Part shown: positions 1 to 4,608 of the stretch, one piece after another | How positions within the stretch are numbered: position 1 is the first letter of the stretch | How the letters are laid out: the number at the start of each line of letters is the position of its first letter | DNA from: Anaerolineales bacterium | Lineage (GTDB): Bacteria > Chloroflexota > Anaerolineae > Anaerolineales > Villigracilaceae | Assembly: GCA_025056515.1 (NCBI GenBank) | Contig: JANWWB010000362.1 | Span: forward strand, 1 to 5,938 | Direction: 5' to 3' | DNA length: 5,938 nucleotides | Position numbers and translations under genes: made by a program | The notes under the pieces: generated by a model | The model's input: only the letters and a program-made list of their open reading frames with translations | Told to the model about the DNA's origin: nothing | Databases searched by the model: none

Positions 1-56
1 GGCCGTTCGCATAGGAGTGGGCAAGCGCTGGTGTTTCCTATCCCAGAGGCTGGCGG

Positions 57-64
57 GTTATAAT
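57..64 (+). promoter_or_regulatory. candidate sigma-70-type -10 box ahead of the GT87 gene pair
   Basis: A perfect TATAAT lies at 59-64, preceded by GGT, so it is only a partial extended -10. No good -35 is visible: TTCCTA at 35-40, 18 bases upstream, is a poor match. Transcription would begin near 71 and give a leader of about 65 bases before the preferred start at 137. The placement agrees with starting the first GT87 gene at 137 rather than at an earlier in-frame GTG. The rest of 1-136 shows no separate gene that I can support. One TATAAT match can occur by chance, so this is tentative. Confidence 0.4.
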
Positions 65-136
65 TCAGTCCGGCACAAGGGACGGCCTTACAGGGGCTAT
101 TTCGATGAGACTGCTGAAGGAAAGGGTCGATACGTG

Positions 137-1330
137 ATGAGATACTGGCATGTGGGGCGGTTGCTGTTTTTGTTGGCGGTGGTACTCCAAACGACTTGGT
201 ATGCGTTGTTGATGACAGCGTATGTGCGCATGCCAGGCAAATTGGAGGGGGCGGATTTTCTGACGTATTACTCGGTCGGACGTGTGGCGGCAGAGTATGG
301 CCTGGCGCGCGTGTACGATCTTGATCTGGCAGCGGTTGCTCAAGCCGAGACAGCCGGCGTTCCTCTTGGCACGCAGCAGGTGCTTCCACCCAACCATCCT
401 CCCTTTCTCTATCCCTTCTTAGCATTGTTGGGGCGATTACCTTATCGCTTGGCTTATTTCGGTTATGCTCTCTTGCTGTATGGGTTGGCCGTTGCCTCTT
501 TGCCTGTTCTAATCCGCACCCTAAAGCAGAGCGGCTGGTCACCCGAATATATTGGGATGATTGTGGTAAGTGTCTTGCTCTTTGAGCCGTTCTTTATGAG
601 CGTGCTTAAGGGGCAGGACAGTGCTCTTTTGTTATTGGGTGGTTTGCTTTGGTTAAGCGGGTGGCGAAGCGGCGATGACCGTCTTGCCGGGCTGGGGCTA
701 TCTCTGACACTCATCCGGCCGCAGATTGCTTTGCCGTTGGCGTTGCCGTTTCTCTTTCGCCAACGTGGCGTTTTTGGGTGGTTTTTGATCGGCGCAATCG
801 GATTAGGACTATACAGCTTTTTACAAGTCGGCTGGAAAGGGGCACTGGACTATCTTCACATTTTGACGATTTCGGCCGGCGGCGAGGGGTACGGCATGGA
901 AGAGATGGCCATGTTCAACTTGCTTGGTCTAGTGCGTCGCCTCGCTCCGGAGGCAAAACCGATGACTATTCGCTCCTTGGCTTGGGGCTTCTATGCCCTG
1001 GCACTTATCTCACTCTGTGCCTTGTGGGCGATCTCAAAGCAAGTTCGCCTGTGGCATTTGGCCCTGGCCGTCAACTTGACGTTGTTAGCCGTCCCTCACT
1101 TGCATTATCACGACCTGACCTTGCTACTCGTGCCTCTTCTCGGGGTGGGGATGGTCGGGGGCTTGGCAAGCAGGCAACGGGTTAGGACCGCTGCAGCCCT
1201 GCCGATGGTAGTTTCGCTCCTGCTCTTGTTCGGCGAACTTTGGGACCCGACGCGATACACTGTTCCGTATCTATTGATGGCTATCCTTCCGGTGTTGGTT
1301 TGGCGTCATGAGAGTAATGAGAGGGATTGA
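137..1330 (+). CDS. GT87/DUF2029-family multispanning membrane glycosyltransferase, first of a tandem pair
   Basis: Predicted polytopic inner-membrane protein of 397 residues. Members of the GT87 (DUF2029) family are GT-C-fold enzymes, the known ones being mannosyltransferases that use polyprenyl-phosphate sugars on the outer face of the membrane; the substrate here cannot be told. A first membrane segment lies at about residues 7-30. It is followed by the extracytoplasmic loop with Gly-Ala-Asp40-Phe, where GT-C enzymes carry their catalytic acid. Further conserved points are NHPPF at 86-90, QD at 160-161 followed by small/hydrophobic residues, an Arg-Pro at 194-195 and HYHDLT at 323-328, with roughly nine or ten hydrophobic segments overall. 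I chose ATG 137 because the purine-rich GAAGGAAAGGG at 116-126 precedes it and the membrane segment begins at once. The frame is open further upstream, through a GTG at 17 and on to the window's left edge, but those 40 extra residues are polar and not family-like. The 3' end overlaps the next gene by 23 bases. Family assignment is firm; substrate is unknown. Confidence 0.85.
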   Translation: MRYWHVGRLLFLLAVVLQTTWYALLMTAYVRMPGKLEGADFLTYYSVGRVAAEYGLARVYDLDLAAVAQAETAGVPLGTQQVLPPNHPPFLYPFLALLGRLPYRLAYFGYALLLYGLAVASLPVLIRTLKQSGWSPEYIGMIVVSVLLFEPFFMSVLKGQDSALLLLGGLLWLSGWRSGDDRLAGLGLSLTLIRPQIALPLALPFLFRQRGVFGWFLIGAIGLGLYSFLQVGWKGALDYLHILTISAGGEGYGMEEMAMFNLLGLVRRLAPEAKPMTIRSLAWGFYALALISLCALWAISKQVRLWHLALAVNLTLLAVPHLHYHDLTLLLVPLLGVGMVGGLASRQRVRTAAALPMVVSLLLLFGELWDPTRYTVPYLLMAILPVLVWRHESNERD

Positions 1331-2522
1331 CGTTCACCGTGTCGTGATCATTGCTGGCCTGACATCTCTGATGATCGTCTATGCCGTACTTTGGGCGCGC
1401 ATGCTTGCCAGTCACGAGGAACGCACTGGTTCTGATTTTATCTCGGCCTACACAGCCGGGATTGTGGCACAAGTTTGGGGTGGAGAACAGGTCTATAACT
1501 TGGCGCGGCAGCAAGCTGTACAGGAAGAAGTGGTCGGCTTTGCATTGGCACCGGGACAAGTCCTGATGTTCAATCATCCCCCTTTTTTAGTGCCGTTGTT
1601 GGCAGTGTTGATGAGCAGCAACTATGTGGCTTCCCTTGTACGCTATGCGTTGACGATGGTGGCGCTCTATGTGGGGATGCTAGCGATCGCTTGGCATCTT
1701 TTGCTTCGAGATGGATGGGAACGCAATGCAAGGTGGATCGCCCTGACCGGCATGGCGACCTTTTACCCACTCTTCGTCAGTCTCCTCAACACGCAGGATA
1801 CAGCACTGATGATGTTGGGTGCGTTCTTGTGGTTCTGGGGGCTTGTGAGCGATCGTCCACGATTGGCCGGACTAGGTCTGGCGCTGACTGCTGTCCGCCC
1901 GCATGTGACCCTTGTTTTGGCTGCCCCCTTCCTCTTCCGGCGGCGAGAGGTCTTGGTCTGGTTTGCAGTTGGAGGGGCTGTTTTGGGAATACTCAGTTTA
2001 ATCGCTGTGGGCGTGGAGGGCCTGAAATTATATGTGCATATCCTTCTGACAGCAGCGGGCGGCGAATTCTATGGGATGCAAGAGGCAGCCATGGTGAACT
2101 TGGTCGGTTTGCTTTGGCGTCTTGCCCCCGGCCTAGGAGGCGGGGCGATTCGCATGATTGGTTGGGTTTTCTATGGCCTAACCATTGTCTTCCTGTGCGT
2201 TCTTTGGCGACGCAGCTTGCAAGTCGGGGAGAAACAGATGGCTTGGGCAGTCCTTCTGGCTGTTCTGAGTGTCCCACATTTGCATTATCACGATCTGACC
2301 TTACTTGTGCTCCCAATTTTGGTGCTGATGCGGCAGGTTTCTTGCCTTGCAGGAATCGAACGTCGGCGGATTGCGCTTATGCCGTTGGTGGCCTCTTATG
2401 TGCTTTTGTTTGGCAGTCTTGTTCAGGGGTGGAGGTACGATATCCCGTATTGTTTGATGCTTGCTCTAGGATTAGCTCTGACTCGGTCAGAGAAAGTTCT
2501 GCGTCCGATGGCTGACGATTGA
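1308..2522 (+). CDS. GT87/DUF2029-family multispanning membrane glycosyltransferase, second of a tandem pair
   Basis: Polytopic membrane protein of 404 residues, clearly paralogous to the preceding gene along its whole length. The same landmarks occur in the same order: Gly-Ser-Asp43-Phe after the first membrane segment (about 11-31), NHPPF at 89-93, QD at 163-164, Arg-Pro at 197-198, a GGExYGMxExAMxNL stretch, and HYHDLT at 326-331. By family knowledge it should transfer a sugar from a polyprenyl-phosphate donor at the outer membrane face; donor and acceptor are unknown. The ATG at 1308 lies inside the upstream gene and a second in-frame ATG sits at 1317 (residue 4). Neither has a strong Shine-Dalgarno, so translation probably depends on ribosomes terminating at 1330 (coupling). 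The two proteins differ most in the periplasmic loop between the first and second conserved blocks (about residues 55-88) and at the C-terminus, which suggests related but distinct substrates rather than redundancy. That last point is inference. Confidence 0.85.
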   Translation: MRVMRGIDVHRVVIIAGLTSLMIVYAVLWARMLASHEERTGSDFISAYTAGIVAQVWGGEQVYNLARQQAVQEEVVGFALAPGQVLMFNHPPFLVPLLAVLMSSNYVASLVRYALTMVALYVGMLAIAWHLLLRDGWERNARWIALTGMATFYPLFVSLLNTQDTALMMLGAFLWFWGLVSDRPRLAGLGLALTAVRPHVTLVLAAPFLFRRREVLVWFAVGGAVLGILSLIAVGVEGLKLYVHILLTAAGGEFYGMQEAAMVNLVGLLWRLAPGLGGGAIRMIGWVFYGLTIVFLCVLWRRSLQVGEKQMAWAVLLAVLSVPHLHYHDLTLLVLPILVLMRQVSCLAGIERRRIALMPLVASYVLLFGSLVQGWRYDIPYCLMLALGLALTRSEKVLRPMADD

Positions 2523-2589
2523 CATCATCAGCCTTAGGATGCTTGTTTACCCTGCAGAAAGTTTCTCTTTCTCTGCTTGTTATAGAACC

Positions 2590-2624
2590 AAAAGGCCCGT
2601 CCCTTGTTGAACGGACGGGCTTTT
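2590..2624. terminator. bidirectional intrinsic terminator between converging genes
   Basis: GCCCGTCC at 2595-2602 pairs perfectly with GGACGGGC at 2613-2620 around a 10-base loop. An A-tract (2590-2593) lies on the left and a T-tract (2621-2624) on the right, with one unpaired G at 2594. Read on the plus strand it has a GC stem followed by T's, about 70 bases after the second GT87 stop. Read on the minus strand it has the same shape, starting 17 bases beyond the YvlD-like stop. It therefore can serve both converging units. The T-tracts are short (four bases), so efficiency may be moderate. Confidence 0.85.
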
Positions 2625-2640
2625 CTGAGTCCGGGAAAGG

Positions 2641-3036
2641 TTATGATTTCTTCTTGCGAGAATGTCCGTTCAGTTCATCGCGCAGGAAGAAGGATAGCAC
2701 TGCGCTGACAATGCTGGTGACCAAAGAACCAAGGAAGGCGCTCCAGAACCAGGGAGGACTCAAGGTGAATCCGACACCGAATTGTGAACCGATCCAACCC
2801 GTTAGGGCGAAGAGTAGGGCATTGATCACCAGAGTGAATAGCCCTAAAGTCAGCAAAATGAGAAGACAGGATAGGGCTTTTGCCGGTGGACGTAAGATAG
2901 CATTGACCAAGCCGAAAATCAGCGCCAACCAGATGACATTGAGTGGATGGCCCTGCAGGTGAATATGGTTTGGTAGCAAAACGACAGCGACGTATAAAGC
3001 AGCAGCATTGATAGCCCAACGCAAGATAAATTTCAT
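2641..3036 (-). CDS. YvlD-like small membrane protein (phage holin family 4 superfamily, PF04020 type)
   Basis: A 131-residue inner-membrane protein of the YvlD/PF04020 family; length and pattern are typical. In spite of the superfamily's 'phage holin' name, these are chromosomal proteins of unknown function, so no lysis role should be read into it. Four hydrophobic segments are visible at about 3-22, 32-49, 55-80 and 97-118. The family signatures are the N-terminal LRWAINAAAL-type helix, the NAILRP turn at 45-50 and TLGLFTLVIN at 63-72. The tail (residues 119-131) is polar and strongly basic, ending in several lysines, so it probably faces the cytoplasm. The start is well fixed by a strong ribosome binding site seven bases upstream. 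The gene converges on the GT87 pair across a shared terminator. No promoter could be assigned with confidence in the gap upstream. A small palindrome lies about 60 bases ahead of the start. Confidence 0.88.
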   Translation of the reverse strand: MKFILRWAINAAALYVAVVLLPNHIHLQGHPLNVIWLALIFGLVNAILRPPAKALSCLLILLTLGLFTLVINALLFALTGWIGSQFGVGFTLSPPWFWSAFLGSLVTSIVSAVLSFFLRDELNGHSRKKKS

Positions 3037-3043
3037 GCCAGTA

Positions 3044-3053
3044 CTCCTTTCCT
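3044..3053 (-). promoter_or_regulatory. strong ribosome binding site of the YvlD-like gene
   Basis: On the minus strand this reads AGGAAAGGAG, ending seven bases before the ATG at 3036. It is among the best Shine-Dalgarno matches in the window and decides the start codon. The longer overlapping frames in this stretch have no comparable signal. Confidence 0.85.
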
Positions 3054-3095
3054 GGAGAGTCTACGTTTTTCGACGGGCGGAGTTGCTTCAAGATC

Positions 3096-3110
3096 GTTAG
3101 GATGCCTAAC
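3096..3110. promoter_or_regulatory. small perfect palindrome upstream of the YvlD-like gene
   Basis: GTTAGG at 3096-3101 and CCTAAC at 3105-3110 form a perfect 6-base inverted repeat around ATG. It lies about 60 bases upstream of the YvlD-like start on the minus strand, where an operator or a leader hairpin could sit. It is too short to be significant on its own, and no linked regulator gene is present. Confidence 0.3.
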
Positions 3111-3149
3111 CGGCTGCTTCCAGTTGAGCAAGGGTGACCATCGAGCTTT

Positions 3150-3246
3150 CCTCATCTCCGCCCCATCTCCTAGGGTTTGGCTGTTGTCGGCAGTCAAGTC
3201 CCCGATTTGCGGACGTTTTCTTCTCTGGGAGAGGGTTAGGGTGAGG
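3150..3246. repeat. degenerate inverted-repeat element of the dispersed intergenic (REP-like) kind
   Basis: The right arm (3228-3246) is a G-rich stretch, GGAGAGGGTTAGGGTGAGG. The left arm (3150-3170), read on the minus strand, is similar but decayed: it also starts with GGAGA and ends with TGAGG, about 57 bases apart. GAGAGGGTTAGGGTGAGG-type sequence is familiar from small multicopy palindromic repeats between genes in many bacteria. The gap between the YvlD-like gene and the GNAT gene (3037-3296) otherwise holds no supported gene. Reading frames across it are compositional shadows of the repeat, giving translations rich in Ser-Leu-Thr-Leu. Only one copy is in the window, so the repeat status rests on recognition of the motif and its inverted arms. 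Confidence 0.5.
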
Positions 3247-3296
3247 CTGGACAATGATGAGCAAGCTTTTAAAGAGCTAATGTCTGCGATGGACTT

Positions 3297-4292
3297 TTAC
3301 GCTTTTGAGGGAAATCTAGCGTTTTCGTACTCCAATTTCATCCAGAGAAGCGTTCGGTGAATGTAAAAACCGGCGGATTGGATGGCTTGGGAATATTCTT
3401 CTGCCGGCAATTCCAGTGCCAGACCTTTGCGACGATGGCGCAGCATGTTTTGAGAATGGAGCAAAAGGTCATGAATGGCTGCCTCGGCTCCGATGGGCGG
3501 CGCTGCTAGCAAGAGCATGTCGTAGTGACCGTTGGTGGGCAACCAAGTCAGGCAGGTCAAACCGGTTGGCTGGTGGATAACCCAATGGCGAGTTTCCTCT
3601 TCGAGCACAAAACGTTGGAGGGCGTATAGCAGACCAGGGTGAAGCAAGCGCCAGGGAAGTGGTTGGTACCAGTCGAGTAGAGCTGGATAAAGCCGGCGCA
3701 GGTATTTTTGCTGTTCTGGCCAGTCTTTTGGCCGGCGGCGTACGATGGGCAGGAGCGGGCCAGAGGGCGGAATTATCTCGCCCGACCAGCGCCAGAAGGT
3801 GCGCCGCGCCCGTTCGCGAAAACCTAATTCCTGATAAAGACAAATGGCTCCCGCATTGTTATCCCGCACCTGTAACCAGATTTCTGCTGCACCTTTTGCG
3901 CAAGCGCGTTCAATAGCCGCCTGGGTGAGCATTCGTCCGATTCCCCGTCGCCGATAGTCTGGATGGACGGCAACATTCGCAATCAAGTAGTATAGACGGC
4001 GGGAATGCCGGTACGGAACCAAACTGACATTGCCGATAATGTTGCCATTTTCTTCCCAAACAAAACCGGATAGAGGCAATGAGAGGCTATCTATCATCCG
4101 GTTTGCCCAGTTCAGGAAATTTCGATCCTGACCAGACCGGCGCATTTGTTGCACACTTTGCAAGCCATCTTCATCGAGGTGCCCCACAAAGCAGATGTCA
4201 ATCAGGTCGGCAACAGCAGGTAGGTCACGCAAAATATTCAGTGGACGTAGTTGGCCCGGAACATTTTTTGCCAGAAGGGGAAGAACGGCCAT
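3297..4292 (-). CDS. GNAT-family N-acetyltransferase with a second, degenerate GNAT-like half
   Basis: A soluble 331-residue protein. The N-terminal half is a complete GNAT domain (about residues 14-170). The core strand and acetyl-CoA loop lie at 104-122 (IANVAVHPDY then RRRGIGRML), with the pyrophosphate-binding R-x-x-G-x-G at 114-119. The closing motif is near 144-158 (DNN, then CLYQELGF), where Tyr153 is in the position of the usual general acid. GNAT enzymes move an acetyl group from acetyl-CoA to an amine; RimI is the nearest motif match, but the substrate is unknown. The C-terminal half (about 195-322) ends like a GNAT domain (LALELPAE, then IQSAGFYIHRTLLWMKL) but lacks the R-x-x-G-x-G loop. 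It may be a non-catalytic second GNAT fold, as in mycothiol-synthase-like tandem enzymes. I prefer ATG 4292; an in-frame GTG at 4406 would add 38 polar residues with no family character. No clear terminator follows the stop. Confidence 0.85.
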   Translation of the reverse strand: MAVLPLLAKNVPGQLRPLNILRDLPAVADLIDICFVGHLDEDGLQSVQQMRRSGQDRNFLNWANRMIDSLSLPLSGFVWEENGNIIGNVSLVPYRHSRRLYYLIANVAVHPDYRRRGIGRMLTQAAIERACAKGAAEIWLQVRDNNAGAICLYQELGFRERARRTFWRWSGEIIPPSGPLLPIVRRRPKDWPEQQKYLRRLYPALLDWYQPLPWRLLHPGLLYALQRFVLEEETRHWVIHQPTGLTCLTWLPTNGHYDMLLLAAPPIGAEAAIHDLLLHSQNMLRHRRKGLALELPAEEYSQAIQSAGFYIHRTLLWMKLEYENARFPSKA

Positions 4293-4298
4293 ATTGGT

Positions 4299-4304
4299 AT
4301 TATA
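4299..4304 (-). promoter_or_regulatory. candidate -10 box placed for a leaderless GNAT message
   Basis: On the minus strand this is a perfect TATAAT ending six bases before the ATG at 4292. With usual spacing, the transcription start would be at or within a base or two of the A of that ATG, giving a leaderless mRNA. No Shine-Dalgarno stands before this ATG, which fits. The -35 region (about 4322-4327, CAACCA) is poor, so the call depends mainly on the -10 match and its spacing. Confidence 0.4.
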
Positions 4305-4332
4305 GCCTAACTTGCCTTGCTTGGTTGACCAT
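4300..4332 (-). other. possible ten-codon leader reading frame upstream of the GNAT gene
   Basis: On the minus strand, GGAGGT at 4338-4343 stands five bases before an ATG at 4330-4332. This opens a ten-residue frame (MVNQARQVRL) with stop TAA at 4300-4302, seven bases before the preferred GNAT start and in a different frame. The Shine-Dalgarno is excellent, whereas the GNAT ATG has none, so translation could be coupled from this short frame. It conflicts with the leaderless-promoter reading of the same bases; both cannot operate from one transcript. The peptide shows no attenuator-like codon run. Confidence 0.3.
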
Positions 4333-4539
4333 GACCGACCTCCATGCTGGCGGTTGTAACGACCTATGCTCTCACCCCGAGCGCTCTTCCAACGCCACGA
4401 GAACACAGTGACTGTGGTTCATTCAACTTTCTTGCCATGATTTCCTAAGCAATTGTGATGCAGGCAACGATGGTCCCTCCTTTGCTTTTCCTTTTGCTTG
4501 TTGTTCAGGTGGTCGCTTTTTCATCGGCTGATTTGAGTT

Positions 4540-4561
4540 CTTACACATCTCTTACAGATAT
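4540..4561 (+). promoter_or_regulatory. tandem 11-base direct repeat just upstream of the clpC promoter
   Basis: CTTACACATCT (4540-4550) is followed immediately by CTTACAGATAT (4551-4561), matching at 9 of 11 positions. The units sit one helical turn apart, at about -49 to -28 relative to the predicted clpC transcription start. That is a usual place for an activator, or for a repressor touching the -35 region. It does not match the CtsR heptad repeat or the HrcA CIRCE palindrome that often control clpC. The regulator, if any, is unknown. Confidence 0.35.
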
Positions 4562-4573
4562 CCATTGTGGCTT

Positions 4574-4582
4574 TGTTATAAT
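4574..4582 (+). promoter_or_regulatory. extended -10 promoter of clpC
   Basis: TGTTATAAT is a perfect extended -10 (TGn followed by TATAAT at 4577-4582). Transcription should start near A4589 and give a leader of about 20 bases with the AGAAAGGA ribosome binding site at 4592-4599. A recognisable -35 at normal spacing is missing, as is common in extended -10 promoters; CTTACA at 4551-4556 is a partial match but 20 bases away. Of the promoter candidates in the window this is the strongest. The remainder of 4407-4573 holds no gene that I can support. Confidence 0.7.
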
Positions 4583-4608
4583 CATGACATGAGAAAGGAC
4601 TCTGGCCT

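Noticed and set aside
17..136. In-frame GTG at 17 extending the first GT87 protein by 40 residues, with the frame open to the window's left edge
   Set aside because: The extension is polar and basic, unlike the family, which starts near the first membrane segment. A good ribosome binding site precedes ATG 137, and a TATAAT lies inside the extension. The upstream sequence is cut off, so it cannot be excluded fully.
1691..2515. Long plus-strand frame (274 codons) within the second GT87 gene
   Set aside because: It is Cys-, Arg- and Ser-rich with no recognisable motifs, and lies wholly inside a well-supported gene in another frame: a shadow.
2519..2962. Plus-strand frame of 147 codons opposite the YvlD-like gene
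   Set aside because: It crosses the terminator hairpin and is antisense to a gene with a strong family match and ribosome binding site; its protein looks like nothing known.
2641..3036. Phage lysis or prophage interpretation of the 'phage holin family' protein
   Set aside because: The YvlD group is common in bacterial chromosomes, and no endolysin, integrase or other phage gene lies nearby.
3033..3360. Frames of 73 codons (minus) and 78 codons (plus) in the gap between the YvlD-like and GNAT genes
   Set aside because: Both translate the G-rich repeat arm and neighbouring sequence, have no convincing ribosome binding site and no family features.
4364..4438. Minus-strand frame of 24 codons upstream of the GNAT gene
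   Set aside because: Weak ribosome binding signal and no protein features; similar short frames are expected by chance.
4458..4592. Plus-strand frame of 44 codons whose start resembles a signal peptide or single membrane helix (hydrophobic run of Leu, Phe and Val)
   Set aside because: It has no Shine-Dalgarno, its 3' end runs through the clpC promoter, and the hydrophobic run comes from a T-rich stretch. It would need conservation in relatives to be taken seriously.
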